From assembly GCF_000829445.1 (NCBI RefSeq), contig NZ_JXRQ01000017.1:62001-126000 (forward strand): a stretch of 64,000 bases of DNA, given 5' to 3'. The notes below the pieces were generated by a model. That model made no database searches, had not been told where the DNA came from, and saw nothing but the letters and a program-made list of their open reading frames with translations. A program made the position numbers and the translations under genes. Below, in pieces: positions 16,891 to 25,155 of this stretch (the stretch's first letter is position 1; each line of letters starts with the position of its first letter). This DNA is from Jeotgalibacillus alimentarius. GTDB taxonomy: Bacteria; Bacillota; Bacilli; Bacillales; Jeotgalibacillaceae.

Positions 16891-17058
16891 TTAGAATAAA
16901 TGGAAAGGTGATTGAATAAACTTGAATGGTGATTGAATAATCTAAAAGATGAATGAATTCCTGCACTGGAAAATAGCGCAGAATGAATAAATCCAAAAGG
17001 TGATAGAATTATCCGGATTGCTGAACGAAATACTCAAAAGGTGATGCAATAATGCCAC
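16891..17058 (+). repeat. Degenerate short-repeat array
   Basis: In this gene-free stretch a unit close to AAAGGTGATTGAATAAT recurs: clear copies start near 16904, 16925, 16995 and 17037, weaker ones near 16891, 16947 and 16981. Spacing is irregular (about 16-42 bp). No coding frame or dyad is evident. The rest of the 16828-17144 gap holds only the two terminators. Confidence 0.6.
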
Positions 17059-17100
17059 TACGTCAGCCGCCCGACCATCCACGGCCCAATCACTGAAATA

Positions 17101-17133
17101 AAAAACACTCCATCCATCCGGACGGAGTGTTTC
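17101..17133 (-). terminator. Terminator of the ubiB-like operon
   Basis: AAACACTCC(G/A)TCC stem pairing with GGAYGGAGTGTTT; read on the minus strand it runs into TTTTTTATTT. It lies just after the stop codon of the small downstream gene. Confidence 0.8.
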
Positions 17134-17144
17134 AGTATATAGCT

Positions 17145-17396
17145 TTACATATTCGGTTTCTTATACCCTGAAAAGAATCTCAATAGCAGATTAAACGGGA
17201 AGAAGATCGGGTAGCCTGCTACATCAGCTTTTCTTAAAAATTCAATAAATGAGAGCTTTACCTGGCGCTGCTGCTGTATTTTTTCTTTATTTCCACGGAC
17301 AGTTACCCTGTAACCATCCTCAAGTCCTTCAAGCTTTGCTTCAAAAGGTCCTTTTGATCCTTTACGCTCGCGTTCCACTTTCGGTTCTTCTATCAT
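17145..17396 (-). CDS. Small conserved-looking protein downstream of UbiB-like kinase
   Basis: About 83 residues. The N-terminal 40 are rich in Lys/Glu/Arg; residues 48-75 are more hydrophobic ('GYPIFFPFNLLLRFF'). I do not recognise a family. The ATG at 17396 has GAGGAG at 8 nt, inside the end of the upstream gene; a GTG at 17405 overlaps the upstream stop but lacks spacing. The tight coupling suggests it works with the UbiB-like kinase. Confidence 0.6.
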   Translation of the reverse strand: MIEEPKVERERKGSKGPFEAKLEGLEDGYRVTVRGNKEKIQQQRQVKLSFIEFLRKADVAGYPIFFPFNLLLRFFSGYKKPNM

Positions 17397-17401
17397 CTCA
17401 T

Positions 17402-19027
17402 TCACTCCTCATAATCAGTCTGAATTTTTTTAGATAAAGCTCTGATTCGCAGCAGTCCAAAAAGCGTAAGGAATCCCGCTCCTCCTGCGATGATCCACTC
17501 TTCAAGAAAGACAGCTCCGTGAAGGGCAGTTAAGGGAATCAATGTAAAATACACTGTCTCCCGGCGTCTTCCTGATAAATCATTCATCCGGCTTTCTTTT
17601 TTCCGGTATGATTCCATCGACCTTCTGTAACGCTTCGGCTCCTCAAGTGCATCGAGGATTTTAGAAGGTGCGGAAAGGTAAGGCTGAATTGTCCGCAGCA
17701 CTGTCTGCCAGGTATTGCCTTCACCACCGCGGTCAGCTGCCCATCTGACAATTGTCGGACGGGCCATTTCAATAAAGTCCGCTTCAGGATAAATCGTATA
17801 AATGACGCCTGTAAAAGTTGACAGTGCACGGCCGAAAAATGCGAATTCAGTCGGAAGCTGAATCGGCTGTGTTCTGACAATGTCCTGGACATCTTCCAAA
17901 AGCTTCTCCATCATCAGACTCTCGCCATCCTGCCAGTCACCGCTTTTATAGACAGCGACAACTCTTTCAACAATTTCCTGCAGAAGATCACGATCTGCAG
18001 CAGGAAGCAGAAATTTCATATCTTCAAGTGCCCCTACGACTTCACTGTAACGCTCAAAGATAACACCTTCTACTGCCCGCTGAACAGCTTCAGCATCGTT
18101 TTTACTTATAACGCCTACCATACCGAAGTCGATCAGCACAATTGTACCATCGGATTTGATCAAGATATTGCCGCCATGGGGGTCTGCGTGGAACATTCCT
18201 TCATTTAAAAGCTGATCCACAAAAAGTAGCAGCAGTCTTTCTGCAAGATCTTCACGATTAAGACTGTGCTTATCAAGGAAGGAAAGGTCAGTGATTTTAG
18301 ACCCTTCAATCCATTCCATCACAAGTACGCGGCGTGTTGTATATTCCTCATAATACCTCGGAACAATGACACCTTCTGTATCCTTAAAGCGTTCCCCGAA
18401 TGCAACCCCGTTTTGAAGCTCTTTTTTAAAGTTAAGCTCATCACCGATGACAGAAACCATTTCATCATATAGCGCATCGAGGTCAGCCTGTTTGCCGAAA
18501 TTCGTAAACTTCTTAGCAAGCCAGATCACAATTTTCAACGCTTTAAAGTCTGTCCTGATAATAAAGTCGATCCCTGGACGCTGGACCTTAATGGCAACTG
18601 AATCACCATTATGAAGCCAGGCATGATAGACGTCACCAATAGAAGCAGAGGCAACAGGCTTTTCTGATATTTTATGAACCATGCTGCCGTAATCTGTATT
18701 CCATTCACTTTCAATGACTTCTTTTGCTTTTTCCCAGGGAACCGGGGGTACTCTGTCCGTTAAGCCCTCAAGCTCTAAGATGAAGGATCGCGGCATAATA
18801 TCGGCCCGGGTAGATAAAAATTGTCCAACTTTTATCATTAAACCCTCAAGTTTTAATGCAGTCTGTTTATATTCCCTGGCCTGTTTACCTGCAAGGTCAG
18901 ACCATTTCTTTTCAACAGAAGGGTCCCACCTGCCACGGTATCTGCGGTTGAAAAAATAGACCTGTAGAAAAAACTTCACGGCCATCGTTACAATCTTATA
19001 AATGCGGTATGCAGCTATTTTTTTCAT
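17402..19027 (-). CDS. AarF/UbiB (ABC1) family atypical kinase
   Basis: Protein of 541 residues of the ABC1/ADCK/UbiB family. It has the family 'KVGQ' motif at residues 66-69, the nucleotide Lys in 'AIKVQRPG', the catalytic loop 'HADPHGGNILI' and 'LIDFGMVG' in place of DFG, and a hydrophobic C-terminal segment ('LTALHGAVFLEEWIIAGGAGFLTLFGLL' in part) that should anchor it. In proteobacteria UbiB supports ubiquinone synthesis; Bacillales use menaquinone, so the target here is open. ATG 19027 has AAGGTG at 6 nt; a TTG at 19054 is less likely. Confidence 0.9.
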   Translation of the reverse strand: MKKIAAYRIYKIVTMAVKFFLQVYFFNRRYRGRWDPSVEKKWSDLAGKQAREYKQTALKLEGLMIKVGQFLSTRADIMPRSFILELEGLTDRVPPVPWEKAKEVIESEWNTDYGSMVHKISEKPVASASIGDVYHAWLHNGDSVAIKVQRPGIDFIIRTDFKALKIVIWLAKKFTNFGKQADLDALYDEMVSVIGDELNFKKELQNGVAFGERFKDTEGVIVPRYYEEYTTRRVLVMEWIEGSKITDLSFLDKHSLNREDLAERLLLLFVDQLLNEGMFHADPHGGNILIKSDGTIVLIDFGMVGVISKNDAEAVQRAVEGVIFERYSEVVGALEDMKFLLPAADRDLLQEIVERVVAVYKSGDWQDGESLMMEKLLEDVQDIVRTQPIQLPTEFAFFGRALSTFTGVIYTIYPEADFIEMARPTIVRWAADRGGEGNTWQTVLRTIQPYLSAPSKILDALEEPKRYRRSMESYRKKESRMNDLSGRRRETVYFTLIPLTALHGAVFLEEWIIAGGAGFLTLFGLLRIRALSKKIQTDYEE

Positions 19028-19175
19028 CACAAACACCTTCTTCCCTGCCTGCAATCAGCTAATTACAGTTTACCACGCGGAACGTTTCTTAAACGGATAT
19101 GAATGTGCATGAAACGGCAGTGAATGCTACAATAAGTGAATGAAAGGGCTTACATATATTAAGGAGGAAACAGTC

Positions 19176-19952
19176 ATGGAGACGATTCAATTAGAACAGA
19201 AAGAGGGACTTGCAATCATTACGCTCAACCGGCCGGAGTCAATGAATGCTTTCAATTATCAAATGTTATCAGAGCTTGGTCAGACTGCAGAAGCGCTGCG
19301 GATTAATCCGGATGTAAGAGTTGTGATTATACGGGGAGCGGGAGACAGGGCATTCAGTGTCGGTGCAGATCTGAAAGAAAGAAAAACCCTTACTGAACAG
19401 CAGGTGAAACGAAACATATATAAAATCGGGGAAGTGTTCAGTACCATTGAAGCACTTCCGCAGCCGGTTATTGCTGAGATCAACGGCCATGCCTTTGGAG
19501 GCGGAATGGAGCTTGCTTTAGCATGTGATTTCAGGCTGGCAGACAGGGAAGCTAAAATGGGGCTGACAGAAACAAGTCTGGCCATTATTCCAGGGGCAGG
19601 CGGCACACAGAGGCTTCCGAGAGTGATTGGTGAAGCGAAAGCGATGGAATTGATTCTAACAGCAAAGAGATTTACTGGAGAAGAGGCACTAAGTTATGGT
19701 CTGCTGACAAAAGCAGTCGAAAAAGAAGCGTTGCATGAAGAAGTACTTTTACTGGCAAAGGCGATGCTTGCTAACGGACCGATTGCACTGCAGCAGGCAA
19801 AGTATGCCATTAAGGCCGGGATGAATGCTGATCTTCAGACAGGATTGAAGATTGAAAGAAAAGCTTATGAAATCACGATCCCGACAGAAGACAGAGTAGA
19901 AGCACTGATTGCTTTTTCTGAAAAAAGGAAGCCGGAGTTTAAAGGGAAATAA
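19176..19952 (+). CDS. Enoyl-CoA hydratase/isomerase family protein
   Basis: Crotonase-fold enzyme of 258 residues. Oxyanion-hole segments 'AFSVGADLKE' (59-68) and 'NGHAFGGGMELALACD' (103-118) are present, as are the two acidic residues expected for a hydratase, Glu112 in 'GGMELA' and Glu132 before 'IIPGAGGTQRL'. It could be the FadB-type step of beta-oxidation or a methylglutaconyl-CoA type hydratase. ATG 19176 follows AAGGAGG. No FadR palindrome is evident upstream. It ends in a very long hairpin. Confidence 0.88.
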   Translation: METIQLEQKEGLAIITLNRPESMNAFNYQMLSELGQTAEALRINPDVRVVIIRGAGDRAFSVGADLKERKTLTEQQVKRNIYKIGEVFSTIEALPQPVIAEINGHAFGGGMELALACDFRLADREAKMGLTETSLAIIPGAGGTQRLPRVIGEAKAMELILTAKRFTGEEALSYGLLTKAVEKEALHEEVLLLAKAMLANGPIALQQAKYAIKAGMNADLQTGLKIERKAYEITIPTEDRVEALIAFSEKRKPEFKGK

Positions 19953-19960
19953 ATGTATGA

Positions 19961-20003
19961 ATAGGAAAAGCTCATTGTCCCCGGGACAATGAGCTTTTCC
20001 TAT
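19961..20003. terminator. Long bidirectional terminator
   Basis: ATAGGAAAAGCTCATTGTCC pairs with its full complement ending at 20003, an almost perfect 20-bp stem around a CCCGG centre, between two convergent genes. Confidence 0.85.
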
Positions 20004-20010
20004 GAAGCAG

Positions 20011-20568
20011 TCAGCCTTCAGTATAATGAATCACCATCTGGCAAACTGTGCGGATTTCACCTTTATTATGATAATCGTGAGGCTGATCGGCCTTGAATCG
20101 GATTGAATCACCGCTTTTTAGCGTATAATCAGTCCCTGAAACGGTGATCATGAGCTCTCCTTCAATGACTGTCATATACTCTTCAACACCGCTGCTGTGA
20201 CTGTCACTGTTGTAAAGGCATCCAGGATCCAGCTCTATTCTGTAGCCCTCCCATTGCCTGACAGGGTCAAATGTAAAAATAGGATACACGCGATATTTGC
20301 CGTTATTTTCTTCAAGCATCTCGACCGTTTCAGCACGGATCACGGTAACATCACTGACTGGAGAGGCAAGCAGTGATGAGAATGAAATTTTTAACCCATT
20401 GGCAATTTTCCAGATCGTTCCGACCGATGGGTTTGCATCACCGCGTTCGATTTGACCGAGCATCGCTTTACTTACCCCTGTCAATTGTGCAAGCCTGTCG
20501 AGAGACAAGTCTCTGTTTTTTCTAAGCAGCTTCAGGTTACCGCCTAGCTGTTTTTTTATTTCATCCAA
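20011..20568 (-). CDS. XRE-family regulator with C-terminal cupin domain
   Basis: About 185 residues: an N-terminal helix-turn-helix ('LAQLTGVSKAMLGQIERGDANPSVGTIWKIA' in part, roughly residues 27-58) and a C-terminal cupin barrel ('GVEEYMTVIEGELMITV', 'GDSIRF'). TTG at 20568 has AGAGG at 8 nt and gives the usual family start 'DEIKKQLGGNLKLLRK'; GTG at 20577 touches the ribosome site. It is divergent from azlCD, and such regulators commonly control the adjacent transporter. The effector is probably a small polar molecule or amino acid. Confidence 0.88.
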   Translation of the reverse strand: MDEIKKQLGGNLKLLRKNRDLSLDRLAQLTGVSKAMLGQIERGDANPSVGTIWKIANGLKISFSSLLASPVSDVTVIRAETVEMLEENNGKYRVYPIFTFDPVRQWEGYRIELDPGCLYNSDSHSSGVEEYMTVIEGELMITVSGTDYTLKSGDSIRFKADQPHDYHNKGEIRTVCQMVIHYTEG

Positions 20569-20604
20569 AAAGTTCACCTCTTCAGGTTGTTTATTATATT
20601 ATAC

Positions 20605-20648
20605 GAATGTACAATATAGTAAAACTATCTCGTTGCATCTATTGTAAA
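20605..20648. promoter_or_regulatory. Inverted repeat in the XRE-cupin / azlC divergent promoter region
   Basis: The 100-bp gap contains TACAATATAG and, about 19 bp on, CTATTGTA, an interrupted inverted repeat that could be bound by the adjacent regulator. Boundaries are approximate. Confidence 0.35.
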
Positions 20649-20680
20649 TGATATATATAGAAAGAGGAAGGAGTTTATTT

Positions 20681-21400
20681 ATGCAAATGGCTGCAGTCAG
20701 CGAACAGAAATCAGGTTTCAAAGCAGGAATTAAGGCAGGTATAAGCATTGCAGTCGGATATCTGCCCGTTGCACTTACATTTGGCCTGCTCGCTAAAACG
20801 ACAGGGTTAACACTATTTGAATCAGTGCTGATGAGCCTGCTCGTTTTTGCAGGAGCGGCACAATACATCTCACTATCTCTTATTGCAGCGGGAGCCGGAG
20901 CTGCTGTTATCATTTTTAATACATTCATCGTCAATATCCGCCACTTTCTCATGTCTGCTTCTTTAAATGAAAAAATGGAACCTGAAACGCGGGCAAAAAA
21001 ATCACTATATGCGTTTGGCCTGACAGATGAAACCTTTACTGTTATTGCTACGAGGGAAGGGAAGACGACGACAGGGTTTGCTCTTGGGGTCATGCTGATT
21101 GCTTATGGAAGCTGGGTGGTGAATACAGGTATCGGACATGTGATCGGTGCCAGTCTGCCTGAATTTCTGCAGCAGGCTATGTCAATTGCACTTTATGCCA
21201 TGTTTGTCGGTCTTCTCGTTCCTTCACTCAAAAAAGAAATGAAAGTAGCTTATCTGGCGGGGCTTGCTGCTGTGTTAAACAGTATGTTTACTTTAACGGG
21301 CCTGCTTGATACAGGGTGGGCAATTGCCGCATCTACACTGATTTCAGCGATGGCAGTAGAAGTGTTAACAGGATTGAGGAAGGGGGCAGCGTTGAAATGA
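20681..21400 (+). CDS. azlC: AzlC family branched-chain amino acid exporter subunit
   Basis: Large subunit of an AzlCD (LIV-E type) exporter, 239 residues with about six to seven membrane helices. The family stretches 'GYLPVALTFGLLAKTTGL' and 'FNTFIVNIRHFLMSASL' are evident. AzlCD in B. subtilis exports 4-azaleucine and probably branched-chain amino acids. ATG at 20681 follows GGAAGGAG. Its stop codon overlaps the azlD start (ATGA). Confidence 0.9.
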   Translation: MQMAAVSEQKSGFKAGIKAGISIAVGYLPVALTFGLLAKTTGLTLFESVLMSLLVFAGAAQYISLSLIAAGAGAAVIIFNTFIVNIRHFLMSASLNEKMEPETRAKKSLYAFGLTDETFTVIATREGKTTTGFALGVMLIAYGSWVVNTGIGHVIGASLPEFLQQAMSIALYAMFVGLLVPSLKKEMKVAYLAGLAAVLNSMFTLTGLLDTGWAIAASTLISAMAVEVLTGLRKGAALK

Positions 21401-21702
21401 ATATGGTGCTGATTATTATTGGTATGGCAATTGTGACTTATATTCCAAGGGTATTACCCCTGACTGTACTTGAAGGAAAGGAGCTTCCGCCATTTTTCCA
21501 GGGTGTTCTGAAAAATATTCCTTATGCAGTACTAGGCGCACTGATCTTCCCGGGAATATTGTTCATTCAGCCGGATGATATCTGGTTTGGAATTGCAGGC
21601 GCGGCGGCTGCTTTTATACTTGCTTTTCTCGGAGCGGACGTGATGATCGTGGTACTTGGAGCCATCGCATTCTTATCTGTCTACATGCTGATGGGCGGCT
21701 GA
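21397..21702 (+). CDS. azlD: AzlD family transporter subunit
   Basis: Small membrane subunit of 101 residues with four hydrophobic segments and the AzlD motif 'VTYIPRVLPLTVLEGKELPPFFQGVLK' (in part) near the N-terminus. The ATGA overlap with azlC indicates translational coupling and joint function in amino acid export. Confidence 0.9.
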   Translation: MNMVLIIIGMAIVTYIPRVLPLTVLEGKELPPFFQGVLKNIPYAVLGALIFPGILFIQPDDIWFGIAGAAAAFILAFLGADVMIVVLGAIAFLSVYMLMGG

Positions 21703-21772
21703 CGGATTACTTTTTCTTAATTGAGGGAAAACAGGTATAACGCACACCTTAACGTTTCCGGAGGAGAAAGAT

Positions 21773-22591
21773 ATGTTCATAGAGAGAATGAAATATGCGG
21801 GCAGCCGTTTTTTTAAAGAAGGGTACTATGATCATGCAGCACAGACAGCCTATTATTTCATGCTGTCGCTGTTTCCATTTTTAATCATGGTCGTTTCAAG
21901 TACGAGTTTTTTACCTTTTACTTCATCTGATCTGATTACAGTGATCAGACCCTATGCACCACCTGAGACATACGGTTTGATTGAAACCAATCTGACCGCT
22001 ATTCTTGATTCCGGACAGGGAACAGTGATTTCAATCAGTTTTCTGTCTACGATCTGGCTTGCTTCTATGGCGATACAGTCGCTGGTGCGTTCACTGACAG
22101 ACATTTATAAAATTAATAGACGCGAGAGTTATATTAAAGGGCTGTTCAACGACTTTTTTCTGACAATCGGATTTGCATTGATTCTGCCGCTGACCATATT
22201 GATTCCACTGCTTGAAAATATTGTTCAGCGTATTGCAGAAGAAACTTTTCTATTTGAAGCAAACTGGCTTGTGATCTGGACACCGCTTCGCTGGGGGATC
22301 AGTACAGTCATTTTATTTGTGTTCTTCTGGGTACTGTACAGACATTTGCCAAAGCATGGCTTAAGCTGGAAGGATGTACTTCCGGGTGCTATATTTGCGG
22401 TAATTGCATGGCAGTTGATTTCTGAAGGCTTTTCATTATTTGTCGGCTACGGTAATTACAGCCAGCTGTACGGTCAGCTCGCTTCTGTTGTTGTCATGAT
22501 GATCTGGTTTTACCTGACAGCTGCAGTGCTGCTGTTTGGCGCATTATTGAACGTATTTGAAAATGAAGGGAAAGAAAGGGGAAGTGAATAA
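21773..22591 (+). CDS. YihY/BrkB family membrane protein
   Basis: Integral membrane protein of 272 residues with six predicted helices and the family signature near residues 18-45 ('DHAAQTAYYFMLSLFPFLIM') and 'IWLASMAIQSLVRSLTDIY'. The family was once annotated as ribonuclease BN by mistake; function is not established, though transport has been suggested. ATG follows GGAGGAGAAAG. Its stop overlaps the next ATG by one base. Confidence 0.88.
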   Translation: MFIERMKYAGSRFFKEGYYDHAAQTAYYFMLSLFPFLIMVVSSTSFLPFTSSDLITVIRPYAPPETYGLIETNLTAILDSGQGTVISISFLSTIWLASMAIQSLVRSLTDIYKINRRESYIKGLFNDFFLTIGFALILPLTILIPLLENIVQRIAEETFLFEANWLVIWTPLRWGISTVILFVFFWVLYRHLPKHGLSWKDVLPGAIFAVIAWQLISEGFSLFVGYGNYSQLYGQLASVVVMMIWFYLTAAVLLFGALLNVFENEGKERGSE

Positions 22592-22983
22592 TGCCTGCTG
22601 TTGTCTTATTTGATGGAGACTGTAATGTATGTGACTGGAGCGTTCAATTTATCATGAAACATGACCGCGCCGGTTACTTTCACTTTGCTTCACTACAGGG
22701 GGAAATCGGACAAAAAATGAGGAAGACATTCGATGTGCCGCCGATGGTTGATTCAGTTTTGCTGATTGAGGATGACAAGCTCCATATGAAATCCGATGCT
22801 GCACTCAGAATCTGTCGCTCGCTTGATGGTCCGGTAAAATTGCTTTCACTGCTGCTGATTGTGCCGCGCCCGGTCCGTAACCTTGCATATGACGCTTTTG
22901 CAAGAAACAGATTTCACTGGTTTGGAAAAAAGCAGGCGTGTAAGCTGCCGACGCCTGAAGAAAGACGCAGACTGCTTGATTAG
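22591..22983 (+). CDS. DCC-family thiol-disulfide oxidoreductase-like protein
   Basis: Protein of 130 residues with the DxxCxxC motif that names the family: 'FDGDCNVCDW' with Cys11 and Cys14. It resembles B. subtilis YuxK. A thioredoxin-like redox role is usually assumed but not shown. It is coupled to the BrkB-like gene upstream. The last seven codons form the left arm of its own terminator, and its stop overlaps the stop of a convergent gene by 4 bp. Confidence 0.87.
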   Translation: MPAVVLFDGDCNVCDWSVQFIMKHDRAGYFHFASLQGEIGQKMRKTFDVPPMVDSVLLIEDDKLHMKSDAALRICRSLDGPVKLLSLLLIVPRPVRNLAYDAFARNRFHWFGKKQACKLPTPEERRRLLD

Positions 22984-22998
22984 TCTGCGTCTTTTTTA
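22961..22998. terminator. Terminator built into the ends of two convergent genes
   Basis: AAAGACGCAGACT, 8-nt loop, AGTCTGCGTCTTT then TTT: a perfect 13-bp stem. The left arm is coding sequence of the DCC gene and the right arm lies in the last codons of the opposite gene. Confidence 0.85.
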
Positions 22999-23468
22999 TA
23001 GGAGCCGTCAAGAATTTTATAATCTTTGGATTTTTTGTAAGGGACCTTATGGATCTTACAGTACTGTTCCAGCTGCCAGAATAGATACTCAGGGTGAAAA
23101 TTAAAAAGCCTGACAGGAAGCCCATTGGTTGTTTTGATCAGCACAAGCTTTGCAGCCCAGTTTGCACGTTTGAATTTTACTTCTTTAATGTCAGATGGGG
23201 AGATGTCCCTGCTGTAAATAAGCCATTTCATAAAGAATGTATTGAAAGTCAGTTTCCCTTCATTGATAGAAAACGTGAAATGGATGAATAATGTGAGGAG
23301 ATTAAATAAAATAAGAGCGATGAACATGGAGCGGAAACCGGGAGATTCCCATGAGAAAATCAGGCTTGGTGTAATTAATGCTGTAATTAAAACAATTGGA
23401 ATAGGCGATGTTTTAGTTTTATATAAAAATTGGTGAGTATTGATTGCTTCCGGTTCAATGGGTTGCAT
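22980..23468 (-). CDS. Membrane protein with PH-like domain, unknown
   Basis: Protein of 162 residues. Two hydrophobic segments (about 23-41 and 47-68) are followed by a soluble beta-rich part containing 'YSRDISPSDIKEVKF' and 'LVLIKTTNGLPVRLFNFHPEYLFWQLEQY' (in part), a pattern seen in bacterial PH-type membrane proteins. No function can be given. Start ATG at 23468 follows GGGAGGATGTT (GGAGG 5 nt upstream). Confidence 0.65.
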   Translation of the reverse strand: MQPIEPEAINTHQFLYKTKTSPIPIVLITALITPSLIFSWESPGFRSMFIALILFNLLTLFIHFTFSINEGKLTFNTFFMKWLIYSRDISPSDIKEVKFKRANWAAKLVLIKTTNGLPVRLFNFHPEYLFWQLEQYCKIHKVPYKKSKDYKILDGSYKKDAD

Positions 23469-23527
23469 AACATCCTCCCTGAATCAAAGATACTTCCATT
23501 TTAACACAAATGGAAACTGATGGAATG

Positions 23528-23557
23528 AAAAAAGAAGGCATCTCAGCCTTCTTTTTT
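23528..23557. terminator. Terminator overlapping the end of the 124-aa membrane gene
   Basis: AAAAAAGAAGGC, loop ATCTCA, GCCTTCTTTTTT, a 12-bp stem. It overlaps the last five codons of the minus-strand gene. Confidence 0.85.
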
Positions 23558-23917
23558 ATCATTCTGTATAGGTGTGTAATTTTTTGTGCGGAACTGATCT
23601 TTTAGTAACTGGATGCTTAGGATCAGACAAAGCATACCTGTCAGCCAAATGAGTCCTGCAACGCCAAGCAGAAAATGAATCTGGTCAGATACACTTTCAA
23701 CAGTTGGATCGTTAAAACCGCCTCCAAGACCCATCCAGAATATAATATAAGCAATGACCGTCAGGCCAAGGTGGGCAGCCAGCCATAGAAATGCAGTTTT
23801 CATACGCGGAGCACGTCGGATTGAATAAAGTATAAATATAATTGCGGCAAGCGCGGCTGCAACAAATCCCCATTCAATGATCAGTAAAAATGTACTGTTT
23901 AATTCTTCAGTCAGCAT
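23543..23917 (-). CDS. Four-helix membrane protein, unknown
   Basis: About 124 residues with four hydrophobic stretches (approximately 12-35, 44-66, 84-107 by the shorter start, plus a weak one) and a charged C-terminus. No recognised motif. ATG 23917 has AAGGAG at 7 nt and is preferred over ATG 23935. It stands alone between two convergent or divergent small genes. Confidence 0.6.
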   Translation of the reverse strand: MLTEELNSTFLLIIEWGFVAAALAAIIFILYSIRRAPRMKTAFLWLAAHLGLTVIAYIIFWMGLGGGFNDPTVESVSDQIHFLLGVAGLIWLTGMLCLILSIQLLKDQFRTKNYTPIQNDKKEG

Positions 23918-24065
23918 GAGCGGGCTCCTTATCATGAATTATTAGATAGTTCTATTATTCATGATTACAGTTGGAAATGCCACTGTGGAGAGGTTACGAT
24001 TTTATGAAATGATGAAAAGTTGAACCCCCTGCATATTTGTTGCCTGTCTGCAGGGGGCTCAAGTA

Positions 24066-24305
24066 CTACACACCGTGTGTGTCCTCTAATGTATTTAATT
24101 CTGCTGAATACTTCATAAAAGCGTCTTGATCTTTGCTGTCTAACGCTTCATTAATTGCTGTTACGAGCTGTTCTTTGCGATGACGGACTAGGATTTCATT
24201 CAGGACCATATCCACATAAATCTCCATCATCGTCATTTCACTGGATTGTTTCTGAGGGACGGTTGACTCATTCATGAATTCTGCGAACGATTTGTTGTTT
24301 TCCAT
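24066..24305 (-). CDS. IDEAL-domain protein (YhzC-like)
   Basis: A 79-residue acidic protein ending in an IDEAL domain: 'LVTAINEALDSKDQDAFMKYSAEL' (in part) matches the pattern I-D/N-E-A-L-D..D..F..LS.EL. The domain is a short helical module found in several Bacillales proteins of unclear function. ATG 24305 has AGAGG at 8 nt; GTG 24314 touches it. It is divergent from comK, the same place as yhzC in B. subtilis. A GC-rich stem at 24024-24062 follows it and may end transcription. Confidence 0.8.
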   Translation of the reverse strand: MENNKSFAEFMNESTVPQKQSSEMTMMEIYVDMVLNEILVRHRKEQLVTAINEALDSKDQDAFMKYSAELNTLEDTHGV

Positions 24306-24513
24306 CTTCATCACCTCTGCTACTTTTTTTCATTATAGAGAATATCCGTGAGAATATCAACAGAAAGTTTTAAATTTTTAGACAATATTACTTTTGACAC
24401 CGGAGAGCTGCTGTAGCAGCATTGGTATAAGAACATATTTGAAAAAAATTATGTATACAACTGGATAATAATTAGGATATGATTGTCCCATATTCAGAAA
24501 AAGGAGTGATAAA

Positions 24514-25155
24514 ATGGAATTTATTACAGCGATGTCAACTTACACAATTAATACGAATACGATGCTTTTAGAGCCATTGTTAGAAGGAGGCCGGTTAAGG
24601 GGAACCATTATTTATGAGAAAGACAGGAGACCATTTCAAATTGAATCAAAGCCAATGGAAATCATGGAGCATTCCTGCTTATACTACTTTTCATCCTACG
24701 AAGGACGCAAAACCTCATCGAGATTCCTCACCAGCTTCAGTCACAAGCCTCCGATCGTAATTGATCCTATATCAAATATTTATTTCTTCTCCACCCATTC
24801 GGACTCTAACAAACGGAACTACTGGATTGCACTGCACCATGTGGTCAGCATGGAAAAAAATGACGACCTCAGTAATGAGACAACGATTACGCTCTCAGGC
24901 GATCTGACACTTACACTGCCAATCTCGAGAAGAGCAACACACCTGCAGTATCTGAAAGCTTCAGTGTTATCTCTGAAACTGCATCAGAATATTAACGGTA
25001 TACGTGAAAAATCCGAGGACACCTATAAAACGAAACTGCAGCATAAACGCTTTGGGTTTGCAGAGTATCTCGAAAGAATTGAAAATGCAGACCCTCAGGA
25101 CCGTATCAAGCCCGATGACGGCGGGGACATTGACTTTAACCGTCCAATCAGATAA
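24514..25155 (+). CDS. comK: Competence transcription factor ComK
   Basis: Master activator of DNA-uptake genes, 213 residues against 192 in B. subtilis. Conserved blocks are 'SSYEGRKTSSR' (about 63-73), 'SHKPPIVIDPISNIYFFST' (80-98), 'WIALHHV' and 'LTLPIS'. ATG at 24514 follows AAAAAGGAG. The C-terminus from about residue 190 is longer than in B. subtilis, and its last 61 bp overlap the convergent yhjD-like gene. ComK normally binds AT-boxes before its own gene; I saw no clean AAAA-N5-TTTT pair in the 200 bp upstream. Confidence 0.9.
   Translation: MEFITAMSTYTINTNTMLLEPLLEGGRLRGTIIYEKDRRPFQIESKPMEIMEHSCLYYFSSYEGRKTSSRFLTSFSHKPPIVIDPISNIYFFSTHSDSNKRNYWIALHHVVSMEKNDDLSNETTITLSGDLTLTLPISRRATHLQYLKASVLSLKLHQNINGIREKSEDTYKTKLQHKRFGFAEYLERIENADPQDRIKPDDGGDIDFNRPIR

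Noticed and set aside
16891-17058. Possible CRISPR array
   Set aside because: Units are degenerate and spacing varies from about 16 to 42 bp; no cas genes nearby.
24315-24513. ComK K-box (AAAA-N5-TTTT pairs) before comK
   Set aside because: The region is AT-rich but no pair fits the box spacing cleanly; TTTTAAATTTTT near 24370 is suggestive only.
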